Shown in pieces: positions 1 through 7,600 of a DNA stretch of 53,373 bases (the first letter of the stretch is position 1; the number at the start of each line of letters is the position of its first letter). Source of the stretch: Pseudomonadota bacterium (GTDB taxonomy: Bacteria > Pseudomonadota > Gammaproteobacteria > Burkholderiales > SG8-39); contig JANXRZ010000073.1 of NCBI GenBank assembly GCA_025352885.1, forward strand, positions 1 to 53,373, written 5' to 3'. The notes under the pieces were generated by a model, which was not told the DNA's origin, did not search any database, and worked only from the letters and a program-made list of their open reading frames with translations. Both the position numbers and the translations under genes were made by a program.

Positions 1-800
1 GTGTCGAGCAGTGCGTTCGCCGAGCGCGCGGTCATCAGAACGTTGCCGCCATCGGCGATGATCGTGCCCTTGTTGATCGCGGATGCATTTACTGCGGCTG
101 CGTCGACCCGAACGCTGATAAGCCCGTCGCCGACCATATCCAGAGTCACCGCATCGCCCGCCGCCATTGCAACCGTGCCCATGCGTGCGCTGATGACGCC
201 GGTGTTGCTCACCTGCGGCCCAATGAGTGCCGCATAGCCCGAAAGCGTCGTGATGTTGCCGGCGTTCACGACACTGCCGGCGCCACCGTTATTTGTGAAT
301 ATATAGCGACCGGACATGAAGTCGCCGTCCTTGATGCTCAGCGTGGAGGCCGCAAGGCCGCCGACATCTATCTGGGAGCCGCGTCCGAACAGCACGCCAT
401 TGGGGTTGACGAGGAAGATCTGCCCATTCGCCGTCAATGAGCCGAAGATTTCGGATGCGTTGTTTCCGAGCACACGGTTGAGCGCAACGGAGCTCGCGCT
501 GGGCTGCTGGAATACGACCGAATTTCCCGCGCCGATTGAGAAGGTTTGCCAGTTCAGGATCGCATTCTGCGAAGTCTGGTCGACACGAAGCGCTGTGGCT
601 GCCGGGCGCGAAATAACTGCGGCGCCGGCGGCGACCTGTCCGCCTGTGGGCAAGACTTGGGAGTAAGCCGGTGCGTAAGCTGCCTGCACCGAGAGCGTCA
701 GGACCGACGCATAGAGGACTTGCGAGGAGGCGCGTCGTCTCTTGTGCGGCGCTGCTCGCGCGATTGAGCTAAGGGGTGCCAAGCGGCTGTTTTTACTCAT
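1..800 (-). CDS. TpsA exoprotein, N-terminal secretion domain (partial)
   Basis: Partial gene; 266 codons lie in the window and the 3' part runs off the left edge. The start ATG (798-800) gives a long basic n-region, a hydrophobic stretch and an Ala-rich cleavage region near residues 35-45, as in the extended signal peptides of large TpsA proteins. A filamentous-haemagglutinin-type TPS domain follows, with the pattern NWQTFSIG and then the signature VNPNGVLFG, the NPNG box recognised by TpsB transporters. The family is exported across the outer membrane by its TpsB partner and forms surface or secreted beta-helical adhesins or cytolysins; which one cannot be judged without the C-terminal part. 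It lies 137 bp downstream of the tpsB gene on the same strand, so the two are probably co-transcribed. Confidence 0.9.
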   Translation of the reverse strand, partial: MSKNSRLAPLSSIARAAPHKRRRASSQVLYASVLTLSVQAAYAPAYSQVLPTGGQVAAGAAVISRPAATALRVDQTSQNAILNWQTFSIGAGNSVVFQQPSASSVALNRVLGNNASEIFGSLTANGQIFLVNPNGVLFGRGSQIDVGGLAASTLSIKDGDFMSGRYIFTNNGGAGSVVNAGNITTLSGYAALIGPQVSNTGVISARMGTVAMAAGDAVTLDMVGDGLISVRVDAAAVNASAINKGTIIADGGNVLMTARSANALLD

Positions 801-937
801 GGTCGCGCTCCCAAATACTACTTTCGGCGCACCATCGGGCAACGCCGCTGCTTAGTACGGCTGAGGAATCACTTTAAGAAGTGCGGCCTTCATGTCTGGC
901 CGTTCTATTCGTTTTTTCACGCAGGACTATTCGCCGC

Positions 938-2707
938 TCAGAACCACTTGATGGCCTGGACCCAGACCCGCGGTTCGCGTCGCACAACGTCGGCATCGGG
1001 CGTGTCGTTCTCACCCCGCCAGGCCACGGTAGTTTTGACGAGGAAGTCATTGTCTTTACCGATCGACAATCCCACTCCGAGGGCAGACAGGCCGACAAAA
1101 TTCGCCGAGGTGCTGGTCGCGAGCGGGCTGTGATTCACCCTCACGCGGCCCGCGTCATAGAACCCAACGAACGTGACGTCGCCCGAGAAGATCTGGAATT
1201 TCGGAACGTTGTAGCGCAGCTCGGTGCTGAACAGGAATCCCTGGTCGCCGATTCCTTGTCCAGTCGGGTAGGCCCTTACGCCACTGGCGCCACCAAGCGA
1301 CATCTTTTCCGCAGAAGCGAGATTCTTGTTGGCAAGCTGGCCGCTAAGCGCAACGAGCAGGTTGAGATTCTCGGTAATCAGCTGCAGGCGACGGAAGTCG
1401 AAGTTTCCCTTGGTGAACTTTCCTTGGGTCCGCAGACCGGTCACGCCAAGGTCCGCAGTCGCGACTGCGACGGGGTTGAGCTCGAGCACGCCTTCGGTAT
1501 AGGTTACCGAGAACGAATTAAGCGCACCGCCAAAGAGTCGATCGCGCATATCGCCCACAAGGCCAAGCTTGAACGAATCGATCTTGCGGTCTTCGATGCT
1601 GTTCGTGGTTTCGATGCGGTCCTTGAGCATCTTGTTCTCGTAGGAGAACTGACCGATCAGGTTTGCGTTCCGTGTCCGGATAAAGGGATGCAGCCCGTAG
1701 ATGCTCGTAACGGTACCTTCACCGTGAGCGCCGATGGCCGCGAAATCCTTCTGGAGGCTGTAGGAGAACTGGGCGAAGCTGATGCCGACTCGCGTGCCGC
1801 TATAGGCAGCCGGTGCAGAAATGGCTGCCCGCACGAAGCTCATGCGCTCGTTGGTGATCGTGCCCCTGACCGACAGCTGGTCCCCGAATCCGGTCAGATT
1901 GTTTGCGTTTACGTTGACACCAGTCCGCCACTCACCCGTGAATCGGTTGCCCGCGTTGTCGAGGTCGGCATACCCCGAAATGATGTTCCCGCTTTCCTTG
2001 ATATTTACGCGCAGGTCGGCGGCTCCGATTGCCTTGGTGCTCGGGCCGATTTCCGAACTCACGACGACGTTCGGAAGGTCGCTCAGCAGCAACAGCGGAC
2101 GCTCGAGACCCGTCTCAGTGATCGGGTCGCCTTCCTTCAGGTGCTGGTCGAGAATTCCGCGCGCAAAGTCCGGCCGCAACCGCGACGCAGGATCGGGCTT
2201 GAGCTCGACAGTTCCCAGCCGGCCTTCGAGGATTGCGATTTCCACCACGCCGTCTTTGATCTGCTGCGCCGGCAGGTAGGCTTGGGCAAGGAAATAACCG
2301 TTCGCGCGATAGTAGGCTCGAACGCTGTTGGCAGCCTCGATCAGGCCTTCGAAATCGAGTTCCTTCCCAACGGAATCCTTGAGTATCGGCAGGAGCTGGT
2401 CTTCGGCGTAGATCCGGTTTCCGGTGATATGAAACTGCTTCACCGTGACTTTCAGCGAGGCGGAGCCGCGCATCGCCGGACGGGGCTGCTCTTCATGCGG
2501 CATGACTTCGCGATCTGGCCGAGCCGGCGGGGGCACGCGGTCGCGCTGCTGTTCCAGGAGTTGTCCTGCATCTGGGCGCAACTGTGCGACGGGCTGCGCA
2601 AATGCGAAATGCGCAGCGCCGAACGATGACAGCACCGCGATCGCGATGGCGTTCAGAGCGAAGCGATTGCAACGCGTCGCTGATTTTTTTAGTTCTTTAC
2701 CGCACAT
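938..2707 (-). CDS. TpsB two-partner secretion transporter (ShlB/FhaC family)
   Basis: 589-residue outer-membrane transporter that would export the adjacent TpsA protein. The chosen ATG (2705-2707) follows an AGGGGG ribosome site and begins a signal peptide ending near AFAQ; an ATG 26 codons upstream is open but has no signal-peptide character. After a proline-rich linker there is a POTRA-like periplasmic region (roughly residues 80-160) and then a 16-strand-type barrel. The barrel carries the VRAY variant of the family's VRGY box, a DAG motif near the C-terminus and a terminal Phe, as expected for outer-membrane barrels. Length is typical for FhaC/ShlB. Gene order tpsB-tpsA is the usual one. 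Confidence 0.9.
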   Translation of the reverse strand: MCGKELKKSATRCNRFALNAIAIAVLSSFGAAHFAFAQPVAQLRPDAGQLLEQQRDRVPPPARPDREVMPHEEQPRPAMRGSASLKVTVKQFHITGNRIYAEDQLLPILKDSVGKELDFEGLIEAANSVRAYYRANGYFLAQAYLPAQQIKDGVVEIAILEGRLGTVELKPDPASRLRPDFARGILDQHLKEGDPITETGLERPLLLLSDLPNVVVSSEIGPSTKAIGAADLRVNIKESGNIISGYADLDNAGNRFTGEWRTGVNVNANNLTGFGDQLSVRGTITNERMSFVRAAISAPAAYSGTRVGISFAQFSYSLQKDFAAIGAHGEGTVTSIYGLHPFIRTRNANLIGQFSYENKMLKDRIETTNSIEDRKIDSFKLGLVGDMRDRLFGGALNSFSVTYTEGVLELNPVAVATADLGVTGLRTQGKFTKGNFDFRRLQLITENLNLLVALSGQLANKNLASAEKMSLGGASGVRAYPTGQGIGDQGFLFSTELRYNVPKFQIFSGDVTFVGFYDAGRVRVNHSPLATSTSANFVGLSALGVGLSIGKDNDFLVKTTVAWRGENDTPDADVVRREPRVWVQAIKWF

Positions 2708-2835
2708 CAGTGCGCCCCCTGACCCGAATGCGAATTCTAGCATCGCGCCTTTTTTTGTCGCATGCCGGGGGCAATCGCGTCGCACCCGGGCCAGCCCCAG
2801 TTCGGGGCTCTTGGGCCAAACGAACTAAAGGTCAA

Positions 2836-2864
2836 ATTAAACATTTCTTTTCAATAAGTTACAA
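2836..2864 (-). promoter_or_regulatory. candidate sigma70 promoter for the tps genes
   Basis: Read on the minus strand, TTGTAA (2859-2864) and TTTAAT (2836-2841) are separated by 17 bp, inside an AT-rich stretch (2831-2880) that stands out from the GC-rich surroundings. Transcription would begin near 2829, about 120 nt before the tpsB ATG. The -35 matches 4/6 and the -10 matches 5/6 of consensus. Confidence 0.4.
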
Positions 2865-2972
2865 TAATTACTTGATATTTCTTCGGAACTTACCGTAACG
2901 CCGACGAGGGTATCCCCAAAGCGACGCTCAGACAAGCCTGTAGAAGACGCCCACACGAGCCTTAGAACGCAG

Positions 2973-2990
2973 TGTTGTGATTTCACAACA
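2973..2990. promoter_or_regulatory. 18-bp palindrome upstream of ccmA (operator or leader hairpin)
   Basis: TGTTGTGA-TT-TCACAACA is a perfect 8-bp inverted repeat with a 2-bp centre, ending 8 bp before the first possible ccmA start. Its half-site contains TGTGA as in CRP-type boxes, but the 2-bp spacer does not fit the 6-bp spacer of CRP or the FNR layout. It may be an operator of another dimeric regulator, or a small hairpin over the translation start. Confidence 0.45.
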
Positions 2991-2998
2991 TCGCCGCA

Positions 2999-3751
2999 AT
3001 GCTTCCATTACAGCGTTCGTCGGACGCGGAGTCGGCAGAACCAAAATTGGCGTCCTGTACAGTGCGCGTCGAACTCAAAAAATGGCATGACGCCGTGGCT
3101 CCCACATCTCCGTTAATCCCGCTTGCGGGCAATAAACTTGCCGCGCGCGATGTGGCTTGCCGGCGGGGCGACCGGATCATTTTCCGCCACGTCTCATTCG
3201 AGCTTCCCTCCGGTGGATTACTTCAGGTAAGTGGCCACAATGGGACCGGCAAGACCAGCCTGCTCCGCCTTGTCTGCGGTTTCATCCATCCCGAAGAGGG
3301 AACAATTGAATGGAACGGCTTACCGGCGAATTCGCTGGGCGATGAGCATCATCGGAACGTGGCTTACGTCGGTCATCTCAATGCGGCGAAAGACGAGTTG
3401 TCCCCGCTGGAAAATCTTCGCCTTTCGGCCGAACTTTCCGCACTGACTGACACCGAACCCGCCATCCATGGGGCGTTGAGCGACTTCGGTTTGAATACCG
3501 TCAACATCCCATGCAAGGCGCTTTCCCAAGGCCAGAAGCGCCGGCTGGCTCTCGCCCGACTGCGCCTCAGCGAAGGTCGTGTGCTCTGGATTCTGGACGA
3601 GCCGTTCGCTGCGCTTGACTCCGACGGAATACGCGTCGTGACCATGCTCATCGAGACCCATCTTCGTGCTGGCGGCATGGCGTTGATCACGACGCACCAG
3701 GAAGTACCCATAGCGGCCGCCTCGGTTCAGAGAATGGAGCTTGGAACATGA
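2999..3751 (+). CDS. ccmA: CcmA, haem exporter ATP-binding subunit
   Basis: ATPase of the CcmAB(CD) complex, which drives release of haem-loaded CcmE during System I cytochrome c maturation. It shows Walker A GHNGTGKT (residues 79-86), an ABC signature variant LSQGQKRRL, and Walker B leading to LDEP. The ABC domain begins only near residue 45, whereas CcmA proteins usually start right at this domain (about 205 residues). The ATG at 2999 has no clear ribosome site, and GTG codons at 3062 and 3095 are alternatives, so the true start is uncertain. First gene of ccmABCD; it overlaps ccmB by 4 bp (ATGA). Confidence 0.9.
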   Translation: MLPLQRSSDAESAEPKLASCTVRVELKKWHDAVAPTSPLIPLAGNKLAARDVACRRGDRIIFRHVSFELPSGGLLQVSGHNGTGKTSLLRLVCGFIHPEEGTIEWNGLPANSLGDEHHRNVAYVGHLNAAKDELSPLENLRLSAELSALTDTEPAIHGALSDFGLNTVNIPCKALSQGQKRRLALARLRLSEGRVLWILDEPFAALDSDGIRVVTMLIETHLRAGGMALITTHQEVPIAAASVQRMELGT

Positions 3752-4428
3752 GTTCGAGCCTCCGTTCAGCGCTGGTTGCCGTTGTAAAGCGCGACCTGAA
3801 GGTCGTCCTCCGCAGCAAGGCCGATGCAGGCAACACGTTGCTGTTCTTTGTCATTGTCGCAAGCCTTTTTCCCCTCGGCGTCGGGCCTGAAACCGCCTTG
3901 TTGCGCGCAATCGGACCAGGCGTGGTCTGGGTATCGGCTTTGCTCGCTTCGATGCTGGCCCTCAGCCGCCTGTTTTCTTCGGACTACGCCGACGGCACGC
4001 TCGAACAACTTGTCCTCGCACCTTATCCATTGGGCACCCTGGTCGGCGCAAAGGTCGTTGCGCACTGGATCGTGTCCGGATTTCCGCTCATTCTGGTGGC
4101 GCCGCTTCTGGGTTTCCAGTTCGGCCTCGAGAAGGACGCGATAGCCATGTTGGTCTATTCCCTGGCGCTTGGGACCCCGGTCCTAAGCCTGCTGGGCGCG
4201 GTGGGCGCGGCCTTGACGCTCGGGCTTCGAGGCAGCGGTGCGCTGGTTTCCTTGATCGTGCTGCCCCTCGCCGTGCCGGTCCTGATTTTCGGCGCAGGAG
4301 CGGTCGAGGCCGCAGCATCCGGATTGAGCGGGGCGCCCCATCTTTCACTTTTAGGCGCATATCTCCTGCCCGGCGCGCTTTTCGGCCCGTGGGCCGCCGC
4401 GGCCGCAATTAGAATTGCGCTCGAATAA
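3748..4428 (+). CDS. ccmB: CcmB, haem exporter permease subunit
   Basis: 226-residue integral membrane protein with about six hydrophobic segments, the normal length and architecture of CcmB, the membrane partner of the CcmA ATPase. The early region (VKRDLKVVLRSKADAGN), followed by a hydrophobic helix, is typical of the family. Its start overlaps the ccmA stop (ATGA), which implies translational coupling. ccmC follows after 20 bp. Confidence 0.92.
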   Translation: MSSSLRSALVAVVKRDLKVVLRSKADAGNTLLFFVIVASLFPLGVGPETALLRAIGPGVVWVSALLASMLALSRLFSSDYADGTLEQLVLAPYPLGTLVGAKVVAHWIVSGFPLILVAPLLGFQFGLEKDAIAMLVYSLALGTPVLSLLGAVGAALTLGLRGSGALVSLIVLPLAVPVLIFGAGAVEAAASGLSGAPHLSLLGAYLLPGALFGPWAAAAAIRIALE

Positions 4429-4448
4429 CCAAGAGTGCCGATTCCCCA

Positions 4449-5195
4449 ATGACCTCGTCCGTAAATTGGTTCCGGTTTGCTGCGCCTCCGGCGTTCTACC
4501 CGCTTGCCGGTCGAATAGCGCCCTGGTTTTTCTGCCTCGCGGCCCTCCTGGCAGTCTTCGGCTTCTACGTTGGTTTTTTCGTCGCGCCGACGGATGCCCA
4601 GCAGGGCGAGGCCTACAGGATCATCTACATCCATGTGGCAGCCGCCTGGATGTCCATGTTCCTCTATGTCGTAATGGCTTTCTGGGCCGGATTCGGTCTT
4701 GCGTTCAACACACGCCTGTCTTCGATGATGGCGTCGGCAATTGCGCCCACCGGTGCCTTGATGACCTTCATTGCTTTGTGGACCGGATCGTTCTGGGGAA
4801 AGCCGACCTGGGGCACCTGGTGGGTCTGGGATGCCCGTCTCACCTCTGAGTTGATCCTCCTCTTTCTTTACCTCGGATTCATTTCGCTTCAGGCAGCGAT
4901 AGACGATTCCCGTCGCGCCGACAGGGCGGGCGCCGTATTGGCGCTCGTAGGCGTGGTCAATGTGCCGATCATCTATTTCTCCGTGCAGTGGTGGAACACC
5001 CTGCACCAAGGCGCTTCCGTCAGCCTCACGAAGAGCCCGAGCATGGCGACCACCATGTTGGCCGGCATGCTTTTGTTCGCGCTCGCCTTCTGGATGTATT
5101 CGATCGGCGCGACCCTTCTCCGGGTGCGCGCAATCATCATCGAACGCGAACGCAATGCCGAATGGACGAGGCAGGCTACGGAGGTGAAAGCATGA
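4449..5195 (+). CDS. ccmC: CcmC, haem-handling membrane protein (WWD domain)
   Basis: 248-residue, six-helix membrane protein that delivers haem to CcmE on the periplasmic side. The tryptophan-rich WWD motif is present (WGTWWVWD, near residues 118-125). Flanking histidines suitable as axial haem ligands occur (IHVAAAW before it, and NTLHQG after it). Length is typical. The stop codon overlaps the ccmD start by 4 bp (ATGA). Confidence 0.95.
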   Translation: MTSSVNWFRFAAPPAFYPLAGRIAPWFFCLAALLAVFGFYVGFFVAPTDAQQGEAYRIIYIHVAAAWMSMFLYVVMAFWAGFGLAFNTRLSSMMASAIAPTGALMTFIALWTGSFWGKPTWGTWWVWDARLTSELILLFLYLGFISLQAAIDDSRRADRAGAVLALVGVVNVPIIYFSVQWWNTLHQGASVSLTKSPSMATTMLAGMLLFALAFWMYSIGATLLRVRAIIIERERNAEWTRQATEVKA

Positions 5196-5347
5196 ACTGG
5201 GGCAGCGTGAGCGAGTTTGCGGCGATGGGCGGGTATGGGGTCTATGTCTGGGGCTCGTACGGCGTCACCGCCGCACTCCTAGCCCTCGAGATTTTCATGC
5301 TCGTCGCGCGCAACCGGGCGGCGCGCCTCCAGGCGGGGGACGCCTAG
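5192..5347 (+). CDS. ccmD: CcmD, small membrane subunit
   Basis: 51-residue protein with one transmembrane helix (about residues 24-40) and a basic C-terminal tail (ARNRAARLQ), the usual form of CcmD, which stabilises CcmC-CcmE in the haem-release complex. The start ATG at 5192 follows GAGGTGAAAG and overlaps the ccmC stop. Its TAG stop (5345-5347) shares bases with the ccmI stop on the other strand. Confidence 0.88.
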   Translation: MNWGSVSEFAAMGGYGVYVWGSYGVTAALLALEIFMLVARNRAARLQAGDA

Positions 5348-6609
5348 GGAACGACTGTGTCGATCAGGATCGCGAGTCCCTTTGCGCCGACTTTCACCGG
5401 TCCGCTCGCGCCTTGTACATCTCCTGGCTGCGACATTGCGTTTCCCGACTTCGAAATGCGCGCGGTAACGACCACCTCGGAAAAAGAGGAGAGCTTGAGT
5501 TGGGGGCTCATGGCCAGGCTGTCATCCAAGACGAAATCCAGTGGCAAGTCGGCAACGCGTTTGCGCAGGACTGCCAATGGAATACGGGGACCGTCGACCG
5601 CCCTTGCGACGATGAACAAAATATCGTCCGGTCGAGCTTTTTGGGCGAGAGCCGGCGCCAACGTGACTGTTCCTGCGACGCTTGCCGGTGACTCGGGTGG
5701 CTTCCCCGTCGGCGTCTTCGTGGTGGGTACTTTCGGTGTGCTTGAGGGTCCGGAAGCCTTTTGGGCGACTAAGCCCCCGAGTCCCCGAGCTTCAGCGATT
5801 CCGCCAATAACGGATTTCGCCATCTCCGACTCCGCCGGTAGAAGCGGAAGCAGCTTCTCCCAATAAGCCAACGCAGCCGGATAATCTTTTCGGTTGAAAG
5901 CCTCCGTCCCGGCCATGGCGAGCGCCTTAGGATGGGCCGGATCAAGCTTGAGTGCGCGACGCACGAGCTCCAGCGGTTTGCCTTCGATACGCCGACCCTG
6001 GCTCATGGCCAATGCATCCGCATAGTCCGCGAGCAGGTCCGCGTCGTCGGTGATTTTCTCGGCAGCCTTGGCATAGGCCTCAGCCGCTTCGGGCATGCGT
6101 TGGAGGACGTAGTAAGAGCGGCCAAGCATCATCCAGCCACGCGGATCATCCGGATTTTTTTCCAGCCGGGCGGCGAGCCGGCCAACCATTTCTTCCACTT
6201 CTCCAGGCTTTACGTGCTCCTCTGCTGACGCAACCGCCGCTCCACGCAGGGCGTCTGGTGCACCAATCCAGAGGTATAAACCGAGAGCGGCAACCGGCAT
6301 GAACGCGGCGAGCGCCCAGGCGCCGGGACGACCTCGACGCGACTGGGTCGTCGCGAGCTTGTCTTCTGCAGTGGTTTCCTCGAGCACGCGCCGTTCGAGT
6401 TCGGTCCGCGCTGTAGAAAAATGCTCGGGTGTAATTGAGCCGGCGCGAAGGTCTGCTTCGAGCTCTGCGAGATTGTCCCGCAGGATGGACACGTTCGATT
6501 GCCTGCCAACGCCCTGGTCGGCCGGCTCACGCGAACGAGCGAGTGGTCGGACGACGCAGAGGACGGCGACAAGCGTCATGAGCGCGCCAATGACAATGAA
6601 CGCACTCAC
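5344..6609 (-). CDS. ccmI: CcmI, apocytochrome chaperone with TPR domain
   Basis: 421 residues. Two N-terminal transmembrane helices (about residues 3-22 and 100-117) flank a cytoplasmic segment of the CcmI-1 type. They are followed by periplasmic TPR repeats (for example GWMMLGRSYYVLQRMPEAAEAYAKA) and a C-terminal beta-rich domain. In the family, CcmI binds the C-terminal helix of apocytochromes and presents them to CcmF/CcmH. It is the last gene of ccmEFGHI and overlaps ccmH by 4 bp. Its stop lies within the CTAG shared with ccmD. Confidence 0.9.
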   Translation of the reverse strand: MSAFIVIGALMTLVAVLCVVRPLARSREPADQGVGRQSNVSILRDNLAELEADLRAGSITPEHFSTARTELERRVLEETTAEDKLATTQSRRGRPGAWALAAFMPVAALGLYLWIGAPDALRGAAVASAEEHVKPGEVEEMVGRLAARLEKNPDDPRGWMMLGRSYYVLQRMPEAAEAYAKAAEKITDDADLLADYADALAMSQGRRIEGKPLELVRRALKLDPAHPKALAMAGTEAFNRKDYPAALAYWEKLLPLLPAESEMAKSVIGGIAEARGLGGLVAQKASGPSSTPKVPTTKTPTGKPPESPASVAGTVTLAPALAQKARPDDILFIVARAVDGPRIPLAVLRKRVADLPLDFVLDDSLAMSPQLKLSSFSEVVVTARISKSGNAMSQPGDVQGASGPVKVGAKGLAILIDTVVP

Positions 6610-7076
6610 GCCACTTCCTGTCCGGGCGGGGTCTCGAGTAATTCGCGCGCTCTCGTATGCTCTTCATCCGTCATCGCGGGAGGCTCCTTTCGATTGCCCC
6701 GCGCGCGCACGTTGCGGATGAGTACGATCATTCCGATCAGCAGCAAAAGTGCCGGGCCGGACCATAACAGGGCGGTGGTCGGCTTCAGCGGCGGCTTATA
6801 GAGGACGAAATCGCCGTAGCGCTGCACCATGAACGTAACGATCTCGGCATCTGATTTCCCTTGGGCAATCTGTTCGCGCACCTGGCGGCGTAGATCCTGC
6901 GCCAACTCCGCGTTGGAATCCGCGATCGTCTGGTTCTGGCAAACGAGGCAGCGAAGGTGCTCGGAGAGCTCGACTGCGCGTCGCTGCTGGACTCGATCCA
7001 ACTCTGTGGGGACTGCTTCGTTAGCCATGGCGGCAAGCGATGCCATGAGGAAGAGGGCAAGCACGACCAGCCTCAT
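6606..7076 (-). CDS. ccmH: CcmH, apocytochrome c thiol-disulfide protein
   Basis: 156 residues: signal peptide (about residues 1-18), then the family hallmark LRCLVCQN with redox Cys-x2-Cys, a three-helix domain ending in GDFVLYKPP, a transmembrane helix near residues 103-121 and a cytoplasmic tail. It reduces apocytochrome c for haem ligation. The length matches the short, single-domain CcmH. It overlaps ccmG upstream and ccmI downstream by 4 bp each. Confidence 0.93.
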   Translation of the reverse strand: MRLVVLALFLMASLAAMANEAVPTELDRVQQRRAVELSEHLRCLVCQNQTIADSNAELAQDLRRQVREQIAQGKSDAEIVTFMVQRYGDFVLYKPPLKPTTALLWSGPALLLLIGMIVLIRNVRARGNRKEPPAMTDEEHTRARELLETPPGQEVA

Positions 7077-7600
7077 GACTTTTGCAACTGGCGTACGAGC
7101 GGCAGTATCTTGCCTTCGAGAGCTTCGGGCGTTACGGGTCCTATCTGCTTGTAGCGGATGACTCCGGCACGATCGATGACGAATGTTTCCGGCACGCCGT
7201 AAACACCGTAGTCGATCCCGACGCGACCATCCTGGTCTGTGACGCTGAGCAGGTAAGGGTCTCCGTATTTGGCGAGCCAGGCCTTTGCCTCGGCGGACTT
7301 GTCCTTGTAGTTGAGCCCGACAACGGGAACCACCCGGCTCTTGGCAAGCTCAATCAGGATTGGATGTTCTTCGCGGCAGGACACGCACCAGGACGCCCAA
7401 ACGTTCAGCAGCCAGACCTGCCCCAGCATGTCCTTGTGGGTGAACTCGAGCTCGGGTCGCTCCAGCTGCGCCAGCCGGAAAGGAGGCACGGACTTGTTGA
7501 CCAGCGGCGAAGGAACTTCGCGCGGATTCAGCGTGAGCCCGACCGCAAGGAAGGCCGTCAATACCACGAAGATCCCCAGCGGTAAAAGAGCGCGGTTCAT
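7073..7600 (-). CDS. ccmG: CcmG/DsbE, membrane-anchored thioredoxin-like protein
   Basis: 175 residues from the ATG at 7598-7600. A single N-terminal anchor helix precedes a thioredoxin fold with the active site WCVSC and the family GVPETFVID segment containing the cis-proline loop. It supplies reductant to CcmH and apocytochromes in the periplasm. The chosen start overlaps the ccmF stop by 4 bp; the frame is open 63 codons further upstream, but that part lies inside ccmF and has no anchor-like sequence. Confidence 0.93.
   Translation of the reverse strand: MNRALLPLGIFVVLTAFLAVGLTLNPREVPSPLVNKSVPPFRLAQLERPELEFTHKDMLGQVWLLNVWASWCVSCREEHPILIELAKSRVVPVVGLNYKDKSAEAKAWLAKYGDPYLLSVTDQDGRVGIDYGVYGVPETFVIDRAGVIRYKQIGPVTPEALEGKILPLVRQLQKS

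Noticed and set aside
881..2629. Long plus-strand open frame (582 codons) over the tpsB gene
   Set aside because: It is the antisense shadow of the TpsB gene, with no recognisable domain; high GC content keeps such frames open.
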